Assembly: GCA_964579575.1 (NCBI GenBank)
Contig: CAZOGL010000009.1
Location: forward strand, 1-47,845
DNA: 47,845 nt
Direction of reading: 5' to 3'
From: CAVEFW01 sp964579575
GTDB taxonomy: Bacteria; Actinomycetota; Coriobacteriia; Coriobacteriales; Eggerthellaceae
The notes under the pieces are model-generated. The model worked only from the letters and a program-made list of their open reading frames with translations, was not told where the DNA came from and made no database searches. Shown one piece after another: positions 33,668 through 42,187 of this stretch (its first letter is position 1; each line of letters starts with the position of its first letter). Position numbers and translations under genes: made by a program.

Positions 33668-35056
33668 CTACAAAAGTTCGATGAGCTCGGTAAAAAACTC
33701 AGACGGAGTACAGGATACCATGTGGAGCTTGGTACCTGCGGCACTTTCCATGTCTGCCACGGTCATTCCGTCAAGCAAAAGGCCCTCGTCGTTCACAACA
33801 ACCTCAGGAAAGGCGACCAACACTCGCGCGTCTCTCTCACGCTTGTCGAGTCTCGCGCGTACGGCATGGGCAATGTCGCCCCCCACGAGCAGACCCGTCA
33901 CGTCCACGTTGCCGCCGAAGAAGTCGTTCTTGACGTACAGGGGCTCAAACACATCCTCTAGCGAGCACGATCTCACCAAGGGGATGAGCACCGGGATGAG
34001 CGCCTCGCCGGCGACCATCACCACCTTCGTGTTATGCCTACGCATCGCATCGCCGAACTTGTCCACAAGACCGAGCTCACATGCCCTCTTCCAATCGTCG
34101 AGGAAGGAGCGGACAATACCGATGCCGTCCTCGAACATGCTGAAATCCCCATACCAACGGGTAGGTGGCAACAATTCGAGCACATCCTCTTGATAGGCGT
34201 TGAGGTAAAACTCGTCTGCGGCGAACACCCAAGGGGTCCCAATCTCCTCAAGAGCACGCTGTTGGAAAGGGGTGATGGTCGAGATAAGCTCAAGGGAGCT
34301 TTCGGGTTTGTTAAAGCTTTCCAAGAATCTGCTCTGGTGTTTTGTGTATCCCAGGGGCACGATGCCGACGTTGAGGATACCCGGGCGCGTATAGGCCCAC
34401 TCCAAGGTCTGTTTGAGAACGTCGCCATCGTTGAGGCCGGGGCAAAGGACTATCTGTGCGTGGAACTCGATACCAGCGTCAAGCAATCGGTCAAGCGCGT
34501 CAATGCCATGGGCGGCGTGCTTGCCGATCATCTCGCGACGCACCGCCGCGTCGGTGGCGTGAAGGGATACACGCAAGGGCGAGAGGTGTTGCGCAATAAT
34601 GCGCTCCTCGTCAGCGGTCGTGAGGTTGGTAAGCGTGACGAAGGTACCAGAGAGGAAGCTCAAGCGGTAATCGTCGTCTCTCAGGGTAAGAGAAGGACGC
34701 AAACCTTCAGGCAATTGGCGCATGAAGCAAAAGACGCAGGCGTTACGGCAAAGCTTTATGGAGTCGAACACGACGCCGTCGAACTCGAAGCCCCAATCCT
34801 CGCCCTCGTCGCGCCACAGTTCGACCTCTCCCGCATCGCCATCCAAGTCGATATAGCCGACGGTAATTTCGTCTTCTGCGCTCAACCAGCGCCAGTCGAT
34901 GATATCGCGAAGGGGCTCGCCGTTGACGGAGGTGACAAGGACGCCCGGAGCAAACCCGGCGTCATCGGCGGGACTCTCAGGCACGACATGCTCAATGCGT
35001 GCGAAGTTGGCGCCCTTCGACGCGCGTTCGATATCTTTCCCGGGGTATTGCGACAC
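33668..35056 (-). CDS. DUF512 / PDZ radical-SAM-like protein
   Basis: The 462-residue product begins with a PDZ-like segment (about 15-75). A radical-SAM-like motif CRNACVFCF (about 105-113) and the C-terminal DUF512 region follow. The family is almost always next to der in Gram-positive genomes, which suggests a ribosome-assembly or iron-sulfur role, but its reaction is unknown. The start is a GTG at 35056, 4 bp after the M23 gene stop, with a weak ribosome binding site. Confidence 0.88.
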   Translation of the reverse strand: MSQYPGKDIERASKGANFARIEHVVPESPADDAGFAPGVLVTSVNGEPLRDIIDWRWLSAEDEITVGYIDLDGDAGEVELWRDEGEDWGFEFDGVVFDSIKLCRNACVFCFMRQLPEGLRPSLTLRDDDYRLSFLSGTFVTLTNLTTADEERIIAQHLSPLRVSLHATDAAVRREMIGKHAAHGIDALDRLLDAGIEFHAQIVLCPGLNDGDVLKQTLEWAYTRPGILNVGIVPLGYTKHQSRFLESFNKPESSLELISTITPFQQRALEEIGTPWVFAADEFYLNAYQEDVLELLPPTRWYGDFSMFEDGIGIVRSFLDDWKRACELGLVDKFGDAMRRHNTKVVMVAGEALIPVLIPLVRSCSLEDVFEPLYVKNDFFGGNVDVTGLLVGGDIAHAVRARLDKRERDARVLVAFPEVVVNDEGLLLDGMTVADMESAAGTKLHMVSCTPSEFFTELIELL

Positions 35057-35060
35057 GGCT

Positions 35061-36209
35061 CTACAGGTAGTTCCACGGGCTGACGGCGCTGCCGTTCAAC
35101 TCGACTTGGAAATGCAGGTGCGCACCGTAGGAATCGCCGGTGTTGCCCACGGCGCCGATGTTTTGGCCACGCGTGACATACTCGCCGACGCTTACGTAAA
35201 CCGCGCTGGAGTGCATGTACTTCGTCACGAGTCCATTGCCGTGGGAAATGACGATCCAGTTGCCGGCGCCGCCGTTGTATCCGCCGTCGTAGGTGGCATA
35301 GATGACCGTGCCGGACTCGGCCGCGTAATAGGGCGTGCCCTCACTTGCTGCAAGGTCGATGCCCTTGTGGAAGGAGCTGTCGAAGTCACGATAGCCAAAC
35401 CCGCTGGAAAGGGTACCTTCCGGGCAGGGGTTGCAAAACTGCCCATTGCCGGAGTCGTAGCTCTCCCCTGCTCCGCCGTCGTAATCGGAACCGGAACCGG
35501 AATCGATCTCTTGTTGCGCAGCAGCAGCCTCGGCTGCTGCTGCGGCCGCCGCCTCAGCAGCTGCTTCCTCCTCTGCCTCGATCTCCGCGATTTCAGAGGT
35601 TATCTGGCCAGCCTGCGCAACAAGCTCGGATTGGGTGGTCTCGACCTGCGCAACGAGCTCAGTACTGAGGGCTACCTGCTCATCGGCGATTCGCTTTTGG
35701 TTCTCATACTCTGCTTTGGCGCTTTCCGCCTCTTCCCTCACAGACTTCGTCTCGGCAACAAGCTCGGCATTTTTCGCAGCAACCCGGTTGCAGTAGTCCA
35801 TATTGGTCAGGAACTCTTGGAAAGAGGAGGAACCAAAGAGTACGTCGAGAAAAGACGTACTTCCTGAGCGATACATGGTGGCAACACGCTTGCCGAGCTG
35901 TTCTTGCAACTCGGCTTGGCGGGCCGTGGCCACATCGGCACGCGAGGCGGCATCCTCCATGGCGGCCTTGGCCACCTCACTCGCATTTTGGGCCTCTTCA
36001 AGAGCCGAGCGGGCTTCGTTCAGCTCGTTTTGTAACGTATCGATACGCGCGTAGATGGCATCAGCCTGGGATTTGAGTTCGTCCTTGGTATCGGCATGCG
36101 CAACCTCGGCTCCAAAGAGGATGAGGGCGGCGGCAACAAGAAACGCGGCCGTCACCGTGGTGAAGGCCTTGAGCAAGGAGATAATGCCTGTAGTGGATTG
36201 AGGGTGCAT
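35061..36209 (-). CDS. Secreted coiled-coil M23 (LytM-type) peptidase
   Basis: The 382-residue product has a signal peptide or anchor (about 1-39, ending in AHA), a long coiled coil (40-235), and an alanine-rich linker. The C-terminal M23 domain (about 275-382) retains the zinc ligands in HKGIDLAA and HLHF plus the MHSS histidine. The layout resembles CwlO/EnvC-type division or elongation hydrolases and activators. Because the metal ligands are present, activity is expected. The ATG at 36209 is chosen for its 9-bp spacing to AAAGGA. An ATG two codons earlier is too close. Confidence 0.88.
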   Translation of the reverse strand: MHPQSTTGIISLLKAFTTVTAAFLVAAALILFGAEVAHADTKDELKSQADAIYARIDTLQNELNEARSALEEAQNASEVAKAAMEDAASRADVATARQAELQEQLGKRVATMYRSGSTSFLDVLFGSSSFQEFLTNMDYCNRVAAKNAELVAETKSVREEAESAKAEYENQKRIADEQVALSTELVAQVETTQSELVAQAGQITSEIAEIEAEEEAAAEAAAAAAAEAAAAQQEIDSGSGSDYDGGAGESYDSGNGQFCNPCPEGTLSSGFGYRDFDSSFHKGIDLAASEGTPYYAAESGTVIYATYDGGYNGGAGNWIVISHGNGLVTKYMHSSAVYVSVGEYVTRGQNIGAVGNTGDSYGAHLHFQVELNGSAVSPWNYL

Positions 36210-36242
36210 GTACATCAGTCCTTTACTTGTGATCAAGGCCTG

Positions 36243-36251
36243 ATTGTACCA
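36243..36251 (-). promoter_or_regulatory. Candidate extended -10 promoter of the M23 gene
   Basis: TGGTACAAT on the minus strand fits an extended -10, with the hexamer at 36243-36248, about 34 bp upstream of the M23 start at 36209 and right at the ispH stop. The -35 is weak (TTGGAG at 19 bp). Confidence 0.45.
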
Positions 36252-36252
36252 G

Positions 36253-37095
36253 CTACGAGGAAAGATTCTCCAACGTGCAAATAATCTCTGCAATTTGGTC
36301 TTGGGGCGTACTCGCACCGGCGGTGACCCCGACACGCTCGCATCCCTTAAACATCGCGCTCGACAACTCCTCGGGAGACTCAACATGGTAGGAGCGCTCA
36401 CAACAAGATGCGCAGATCTCGGCTAAGCGCTTCGTGTTCGATGAGTTCTTCCCACCGAGAACGACCATGGCATCTACACAGCAAGCCAACTTCTTGGCGG
36501 CATCCTGACGCTCGGCGGTCGCGCCACAAATCGTGTTTGCGACCTCGAGTTCCACCCCTTGGTTCTCAATGGCGTCAACCACCTCGTCAAGCACAGACCT
36601 GCGCTGGGTTGTCTGGACAACGACGCCGACGCGCCCAGGAAGGTCGGCCGGGACCTCTTGGGCACCGCCGACAACGACAACCTGCGCGCCTTCACGTTCG
36701 GCCCACGCAACAAGTCCCTCGACCTCGGGGTGGTTTCTCTCCCCTACCACGACGACCATGCGCCCGTCAGCGGCAAGCTTCGCAGCGGCTCTTTGGGCAC
36801 GAAGGACAAAAGGACAGGTAGCGTCAACGACCTCGAGACCCCTCGCCTCGAGCTCGGCGCGGACCTCGGGGAGCACCCCGTGGCTTCGTATCACCACCGT
36901 CTGCGTTCTCACCTCGGCCGGGGTCTTGGCCACATCGATGCCGCGGGCGCGAAACCCTTCCACAACGCGGGGGTTGTGGATGATGGGGCCTAAGGTCATC
37001 GCCGTTTTGCCGCGCTCGGCGACATCGTTGACGAGGTCGATGGCACGTTTGACACCAAAACAGGTTCCGGCATGGGACGCGAGGAGGACCTCCAT
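36253..37095 (-). CDS. ispH: 4-hydroxy-3-methylbut-2-enyl diphosphate reductase
   Basis: IspH is the last enzyme of the MEP isoprenoid pathway and carries a 4Fe-4S cluster. The 280-residue product has the three ligand cysteines in AGTCFGVKRA, DATCPFV and NTICGATAERQ, plus the ASTPQDQI C-terminal motif. The ATG at 37095 lies 2 bp after the plsC TGA, with AAGGAG inside the plsC end. Confidence 0.96.
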   Translation of the reverse strand: MEVLLASHAGTCFGVKRAIDLVNDVAERGKTAMTLGPIIHNPRVVEGFRARGIDVAKTPAEVRTQTVVIRSHGVLPEVRAELEARGLEVVDATCPFVLRAQRAAAKLAADGRMVVVVGERNHPEVEGLVAWAEREGAQVVVVGGAQEVPADLPGRVGVVVQTTQRRSVLDEVVDAIENQGVELEVANTICGATAERQDAAKKLACCVDAMVVLGGKNSSNTKRLAEICASCCERSYHVESPEELSSAMFKGCERVGVTAGASTPQDQIAEIICTLENLSS

Positions 37096-37097
37096 GA

Positions 37098-37973
37098 TCA
37101 CTCCTTGTCGGCCTTGTCGGCCTTGTCGGATGCGGACAGACGAGAAGCGCGGGCGGCCTCATTGCGCGAGGCGGCAAGCTTTGCTGCGTCATGGACAGGA
37201 ATAGGATGGGCCGCAAAGAGGTCCGTGTAATCCTTGCCTTCCGGGAAGAGGGCAACCATGTCCACCTCCTCGCGCGAAACTCGCTGGTTCAAGGCGAAGC
37301 ACTCCCTCATGCAATACCACGTATACGCCTCCAAGCGCTCCCTCTTTTCGACGAACTCGAAGTCCTCCAACAGGACGGGGTCGCCAAATTCCACCGAGAG
37401 CTTCGGGAAGCGAACAAACTTGCCCTTTTGCTTCACAAGCTCAGCATTGCGCACGGTCAAAGGCATGATAGGAGCCTTGCCCATCTTGGCGATGAAGCCG
37501 GCCCCGGCATGGATCTCAGGAGTGCGGTCACTCTTTCCGCGTCGGGTTCCCTCAGGCATGATCCCCACGAGCTCGCCCTCTTTGAGCATGCGCGCAGCAC
37601 GCTTGATGGAGGTGCGGTCCGCGGTATCGCGCGAGACCGGGAAGGCACCGACGCGGGAGATGATTTGGCCAAGGAGGCCGCCACCGTTGTCAAACAGGGT
37701 ATCGCGAGCCATAAAACGCACCCATTGGGGCGTGCGGGCGGCGACCCAGATACAGATCACATCCAAAAAAGACGTGTGGTTGCACACGCAGACAAGGCCT
37801 TGGCCTTGGAACGCCCGCAATTTCTCCCGTCCGTCCACGCGAAGGCGGAAAGCCACCTTCAAAATCAGGAGGAAGAGCACGTACAAGATATTGCCGCACC
37901 AATGAGGGATGTGTTTTTTGCCGTCTTGACCGCAGATCGGCATATCCCACATCTCTTTTGAAGAAAGGAACAC
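37098..37973 (-). CDS. plsC: 1-acyl-sn-glycerol-3-phosphate acyltransferase (PlsC)
   Basis: PlsC makes phosphatidic acid at the membrane. The 291-residue product has an N-terminal hydrophobic anchor, the HX4D motif NHTSFLD, and the glycerol-phosphate binding PEGTRRGKS. The GTG at 37973 is preceded by AAGGAG with 6-bp spacing. The C-terminus ends in an (ADK)n stretch encoded by a 9-bp tandem repeat. It is the partner of PlsY and GpsA in the neighbouring cluster. Confidence 0.92.
   Translation of the reverse strand: MFLSSKEMWDMPICGQDGKKHIPHWCGNILYVLFLLILKVAFRLRVDGREKLRAFQGQGLVCVCNHTSFLDVICIWVAARTPQWVRFMARDTLFDNGGGLLGQIISRVGAFPVSRDTADRTSIKRAARMLKEGELVGIMPEGTRRGKSDRTPEIHAGAGFIAKMGKAPIMPLTVRNAELVKQKGKFVRFPKLSVEFGDPVLLEDFEFVEKRERLEAYTWYCMRECFALNQRVSREEVDMVALFPEGKDYTDLFAAHPIPVHDAAKLAASRNEAARASRLSASDKADKADKE
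37103..37129. repeat. 9-bp tandem repeat, three copies, at plsC C-terminus
   Basis: Three identical CCTTGTCGG units run in tandem and encode the SDKADKADKE end of PlsC. The repeat stops just before the plsC stop codon and the ispH ribosome binding site. Confidence 0.85.
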
Positions 37974-38004
37974 GATATACTCCTTGGCTTATCGAGGCAG
38001 CGGT

Positions 38005-38676
38005 TTATCGGGCATCACGACCGAGGGCGCAAATTTTCTCCACGACCTCGTCGAAGGTGAAATTGGTGGAGTCGAGCATGACGGCATCATCTGCCGGACG
38101 AAGAGGAGCGGTCGTACGGGTGGAGTCCGCCTTGTCGCGACGTCTGAGATCGGCCAAGACCTCGTCGAAGTCGCAAGATCCGACACCGCGCTCCTTGTTT
38201 TGACCCACACGACGACGCGCGCGCTCCTCGTCGGTGGCGGTGAGAAACACCTTGACCTCGGCGCCCGGGAACACGACGGTCCCGATGTCGCGCCCCTCCA
38301 CGACGTAGTCGCCAGCAAGGCCGATGCGGCGTTGCTGTCCAAGGAGGGCCGAACGAACCTCGGGAGTTGCAGAAACCGGGGTGACCGCCTTGTCGATCTC
38401 GGCAGTACGGATGGCATCGGTGACCTCGGTGCCGGCGATGAACACACGGCGCGGGATGGGATCGCCCTCCTCGTGGGCAAACTCAATCTCGCAATCGAGG
38501 GAGATGCGTTCAAGCCCCTTTGCGTCGTCGAGAGCGACACCCTCATCGAGAGCCTTCCAAGCGATGGCGCGATACATGGCACCAGTGTCGAGGCAGGAGA
38601 ACCCCAACTTCTTGGCAACTGCCTTTGCTACCGTGGATTTACCGGCACCACTCGGGCCGTCAATTGCGATGATCAT
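38005..38676 (-). CDS. cmk: Cytidylate kinase
   Basis: Cmk phosphorylates CMP and dCMP. The 223-residue product has P-loop GPSGAGKSTVAKA, GAMYRAIAWK, VEGRDIGTVVFP and the RRRxDKADSTR lid-type region. The ATG at 38676 overlaps the aroA stop (ATGA, 38673-38676), so it is coupled to aroA. The 5'-extended ORF is rejected. Confidence 0.96.
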   Translation of the reverse strand: MIIAIDGPSGAGKSTVAKAVAKKLGFSCLDTGAMYRAIAWKALDEGVALDDAKGLERISLDCEIEFAHEEGDPIPRRVFIAGTEVTDAIRTAEIDKAVTPVSATPEVRSALLGQQRRIGLAGDYVVEGRDIGTVVFPGAEVKVFLTATDEERARRRVGQNKERGVGSCDFDEVLADLRRRDKADSTRTTAPLRPADDAVMLDSTNFTFDEVVEKICALGRDAR

Positions 38677-40094
38677 TGCGCAAACCTTTCCATGTCGTTT
38701 TGGAACGTGGGGTAGCTGATCCCCACGCAATCGTAGTCGATGATGGTCACAGGCACCGTGCCGGTCATGCCGACAAGGGCCCAAGTCATGGCGAGACGAT
38801 GGTCGCCTAAGGAATCGAAGGTAAGGGGCGTGTCGAACGCAAGGTCGGGGTTGCCCTCGATGTGCAGGTCATCCCCCTCCCCCCAAGCTTTGACACCGAG
38901 AATGGCAAGGCCGTCGATGATGGCTTGGAAACGGTCGGTCTCCTTGACGCGCAACTCCCCAGCGCCACAAAACACTGTCTCCCCCGCCGCGCGGGCCGCG
39001 ACCAGGGACAGGACCGGGATCTCGTCCACCATGCCCGCGATAGCCTCAGGCTCGACGACGCAACCGTGGAGTCGCGAGGTATAGCGGACATGCACATCCC
39101 CGACAGGTTCATTGGCCAACGTCGCCGTTTGTATGGTCTCGACCTGGACGCCGAGCGATTGCAGGACGTCGATATAGCCGATGCGAGCCGCGTTGAGACT
39201 GATGTTGGTGATGGTCAAGTCGCTTTCACGCGCGAGAGCTGCAGCACATACCGGAAATGCAGAGGAGGAAGAATCGCCCGGAACCACGACGTCGCAAGCA
39301 TGCATGGTCTGGGGGCCGGTGACTTCAGCCCAACCGGGACCGTGCTCAACAGCCACCCCGTAGCCCGGCAACATGAACTCGGTATGGTTGCGCGAAGCCG
39401 CGGGCTCTTCCACCCTCGTCTTTCCTTGGGCGAATATGCCCGCCAACAAAAGGGCGGTCTTGAGCTGAGCTGACGCGACAGGACTCCGATAGAAAAGCGG
39501 ATGGAGCGCACTCGTCCCGTGAACAACCAAAGGCAACGTGTCGCGATCTTCAGGAGCAAACGTCGCGCCCATCTTTGAGAGGGGGCCGGTGATGCGTCTC
39601 ATGGGACGACGGCACAAAGAGGCATCCCCCACAAGCTCGACCTCCACGTCCCAAGGGGCCAAAACGCCCATGAGCAAACGCGTCGTCGTGCCGGAGTTGC
39701 CGCAATCTATCGCATCGTCGGGACTTGACGGGCCTTGGTCGCCCCACCCTGTGACGGTTCCGGCGAGGCTACCGTCTTCCTGTTTTGCAAGGTCGACAAC
39801 AGCCCCCAAAGCGCGGACGGCGGCGATGGAGGAACGAACGTCAGCAGAGTCCAAGACCCCTTCGAGATGGGAGGTGCCCTGCGCCATGGCGCCAAGCAGC
39901 ACCGCTCGGTGGGAGATGGACTTATCCCCCGGCACGGTACCGATACCGGACAGCGGAGCGCCCAGCGGTTTGACGAGGGAGGACTCCGAAGCGCCCGACG
40001 GCTTGACGAGGGAGGACGAAGCGCCCAACGGCTTAACAAGAGCGGACTCCGAAGCGCTCGACGGCTTGGCGAGGGAGGACGAAGCCTTAGGCAT
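38673..40094 (-). CDS. aroA: 3-phosphoshikimate 1-carboxyvinyltransferase (EPSP synthase) with N-terminal repeats
   Basis: AroA transfers enolpyruvate from PEP to shikimate 3-phosphate. The 473-residue product has PGDKSISHRA, the GNSGTTTRL PEP-binding motif, and LRVKETDR. About 45 residues precede the usual family start and consist of a 21-residue unit present twice (core LVKPLGAS / LVKPSGASE). The last unit merges with the normal AroA N-terminus. The ATG at 40094 has AAGGAG at 7 bp. It overlaps the tyrA stop by 8 bp. Confidence 0.95.
   Translation of the reverse strand: MPKASSSLAKPSSASESALVKPLGASSSLVKPSGASESSLVKPLGAPLSGIGTVPGDKSISHRAVLLGAMAQGTSHLEGVLDSADVRSSIAAVRALGAVVDLAKQEDGSLAGTVTGWGDQGPSSPDDAIDCGNSGTTTRLLMGVLAPWDVEVELVGDASLCRRPMRRITGPLSKMGATFAPEDRDTLPLVVHGTSALHPLFYRSPVASAQLKTALLLAGIFAQGKTRVEEPAASRNHTEFMLPGYGVAVEHGPGWAEVTGPQTMHACDVVVPGDSSSSAFPVCAAALARESDLTITNISLNAARIGYIDVLQSLGVQVETIQTATLANEPVGDVHVRYTSRLHGCVVEPEAIAGMVDEIPVLSLVAARAAGETVFCGAGELRVKETDRFQAIIDGLAILGVKAWGEGDDLHIEGNPDLAFDTPLTFDSLGDHRLAMTWALVGMTGTVPVTIIDYDCVGISYPTFQNDMERFAQ
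39958..40083. repeat. 63-bp tandem duplication coding the AroA N-terminus
   Basis: The 126 bp consist of two 63-bp units, each made of a 33-bp and a 30-bp subunit beginning GCGCCC or GCGCTC on the plus strand. The reading frame is preserved. The unit resembles the native AroA start, suggesting duplication of the gene's own 5' end. Confidence 0.85.
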
Positions 40095-41247
40095 TGCTGT
40101 GCTCCTTCGCAGAGAGCGGATGGAAGGAGACGCTGTACCCGGCCTTGATAAGTTGGAGCGACAGCTTACCAACATCGCCCTCATCGGTAAAAATCATGGA
40201 CAGGACAGCGCTGTCCTCGGTGACATGGTCGATCTCGATAGATTGGATGTTGCAACCCACGCTGCTCGCGATAGTGGTGACCTCCGCGACGACGCCACGA
40301 CGATCCTCCATGGGGATGCGCACCTCCAACAGGTCCTCCGTAGAGGGAACCCACACGGCAGGCAGGGCGCGACGGGCCTCGGACGCCTGCTCCAAAAGTT
40401 GCGTCACCCGCTCCTTGTCGCCCATCTCTATGGCCTCCCTAAAGGAGTCGAGGATGCCGGTCATCTCCGACAACCCGCTGCAAAGAGCGCTGGCGTTGTC
40501 AAAAGCTATGCCGCACCAAAGCCTCGGACTTCCCGCAGCGATGCGGGTGGAATCCTTGAAGCCGCCGGCAGCAAGGCGCATGAGGGCCTGTTGGTCATCA
40601 GCATGGCGACTCGCGAGGGTTACCAAAGACGATGCGACAAAATGGGGCACATGGCTCACCACGGCAACGGCTGCGTCGTGATCCTCGCGGTCAAGGGACA
40701 CCACACGGGCGCCAAGGCCACAGATAAGGGTGTGGAGGCGTTGGAAGTGCTCCGCCGGCGTGTTGGCGTCGGGGCACAAAATCCAATGGGCGCCTTTGAA
40801 CAGGTCAGGTTTCGCCCCCTTGATGCCATTGATCTCCGAGCCCGCCATGGGGTGGCCGGGAACATAGTTCTCAGGATGGGGAAGAATCTCCTTGGCAGCC
40901 TTGCTGATGTGGGATTTCGTGGAAGCCGTGTCGGTGATGACGCCGTCAAAGTCCCAATCCGCCAACAAGCGGAGGTATTCGGGGACGACGGGCACCGGCG
41001 TGGCGATGATGACAAGGTCGGCGACGTCGCGGACAAAGGTGGCAAGTCTTGGGTCGTCGGAGGGGTAAGCCTCATCGGTCCAACCCTTCTTCTTCGCAAT
41101 CTCGCAGGTCTCCTCGTCAGAATCAACACCCACGATGGTCATGGCAGGATATGCGCCCCTCAAGGCAGCTGCCGTTGAGGCGCCTATGAGGCCAAGCCCC
41201 ATGATGGCCACCGCGTTGAAACCGTGCTGCTTTTCTGCTTGTCCCAT
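40087..41247 (-). CDS. tyrA: Prephenate dehydrogenase with ACT domain
   Basis: TyrA oxidatively decarboxylates prephenate to 4-hydroxyphenylpyruvate for tyrosine. The 386-residue product has NAD-binding IMGLGLIGAS, the HPMAGSEINGIKGA substrate region, the SHVPHFVASSLV block, and a C-terminal ACT domain (about 305-375) for likely feedback by tyrosine. The ATG at 41247 lies 31 bp from a predicted -10. It probably heads the tyrA-aroA-cmk-plsC-ispH operon. Confidence 0.94.
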   Translation of the reverse strand: MGQAEKQHGFNAVAIMGLGLIGASTAAALRGAYPAMTIVGVDSDEETCEIAKKKGWTDEAYPSDDPRLATFVRDVADLVIIATPVPVVPEYLRLLADWDFDGVITDTASTKSHISKAAKEILPHPENYVPGHPMAGSEINGIKGAKPDLFKGAHWILCPDANTPAEHFQRLHTLICGLGARVVSLDREDHDAAVAVVSHVPHFVASSLVTLASRHADDQQALMRLAAGGFKDSTRIAAGSPRLWCGIAFDNASALCSGLSEMTGILDSFREAIEMGDKERVTQLLEQASEARRALPAVWVPSTEDLLEVRIPMEDRRGVVAEVTTIASSVGCNIQSIEIDHVTEDSAVLSMIFTDEGDVGKLSLQLIKAGYSVSFHPLSAKEHSNA

Positions 41248-41278
41248 CTTTCCCTACGTCCTCGCCGGAACTCAAATC

Positions 41279-41307
41279 GTTATAATCAGCCACTCATTGT
41301 AACGCAA
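41279..41307 (-). promoter_or_regulatory. Predicted tyrA operon promoter
   Basis: TTGCGT (41302-41307) and TATAAC (41279-41284) on the minus strand are 17 bp apart, with a short leader to the tyrA ATG at 41247. Confidence 0.55.
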
Positions 41308-41417
41308 GGCGGCTGAGGCTACCGAGGTTTCTGGCGCGCAGCGGCACTTCATGCCCGCAGCTTTACGTATCCGGACCGCCCCGACACCACTCGCGCTAGC
41401 CCGGCACACCTGCGCCG

Positions 41418-41455
41418 GCGCTACAAGACCTGCGCTACAGCCTTTGCTACATACC
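41418..41455. repeat. Degenerate 12-14-bp repeats at rluB stop
   Basis: The motif GCTAC (GTAGC on the minus strand) recurs at 41420, 41434 and 41446 with similar flanks. The last copy overlaps the rluB TAG stop (41447-41449). The flanks are imperfect. Confidence 0.45.
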
Positions 41456-42187
41456 CGCGGCTTCGCGAAGCCGAGCCATCTCGTCCTCGTCCAAGAGTCT
41501 CCATGCCCCGGGCTCAAGATTGCCAAGGGAGATCGGGCCGAAATCGCTACGATGCAATTCCACGACGTCGTGGCCCACCGCCGCACACATCTTGCGAATC
41601 TGGCGGTTGATGCCCTCGCGAATACCGATTCTGAGCAGGGCGTTCTTGCCCGTCTCGAGCAATTCGACCTCGGCAGGTTGGGTCACCACGCGCTTGTTCT
41701 TCCCCGACTCGATGCGCACCCCCGTCCGCAACAGGTGGGTCTCATGGCGAGTCGGCGTCCCCTCCACTCGAACGAGGTACTGTTTGAGAACATGGTGGCT
41801 TGGGTGGAGGAGCTGGTTTCCGAGTTGGCCGTTGGTCGTAAACAGAAGCAGACCCGTCGTATTGCGGTCGAGACGACCCACCGGGTAGAGGCCCGGATAC
41901 TTGTCCACGGGGATAAGGCTTGCGACACACGCTCTCCCTTGGGGATCGTCCATAGTCGTCACGACATCGAGGGGCTTATTGAGGATGAGGGCGATGTCTT
42001 GGTCGGAAACCACGACGGCACGACCGTCAACCTTCACGACGTCCGTATCGGGGTCGATTTTGGTGCCGAGCTTGTCCGCGACGACGCCGTTGACCGTGAC
42101 ACGACCATCCGTGATGTAGGTCTCACTCTCGCGACGCGACGCCACGCCCGCACGTGCCAGGAAGCGCTGAAGGCGCATCTCACTCAT
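41447..42187 (-). CDS. RluB/RsuA-family rRNA pseudouridine synthase
   Basis: The 246-residue product has an N-terminal S4 RNA-binding domain (MRLQRFLARAGVASRRE). The family catalytic segment is VGRLDRNTTGLLLFT with its Asp, and GINRQIRKMCAAVGH follows. RluB-type modification of 23S rRNA is most likely given the scpA-scpB-rluB order, but RsuA cannot be excluded by eye. The ATG at 42187 overlaps the scpB stop. GAGG in the scpB end serves as ribosome binding site. The longer ORF into scpB is rejected. Confidence 0.92.
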   Translation of the reverse strand: MSEMRLQRFLARAGVASRRESETYITDGRVTVNGVVADKLGTKIDPDTDVVKVDGRAVVVSDQDIALILNKPLDVVTTMDDPQGRACVASLIPVDKYPGLYPVGRLDRNTTGLLLFTTNGQLGNQLLHPSHHVLKQYLVRVEGTPTRHETHLLRTGVRIESGKNKRVVTQPAEVELLETGKNALLRIGIREGINRQIRKMCAAVGHDVVELHRSDFGPISLGNLEPGAWRLLDEDEMARLREAAGM

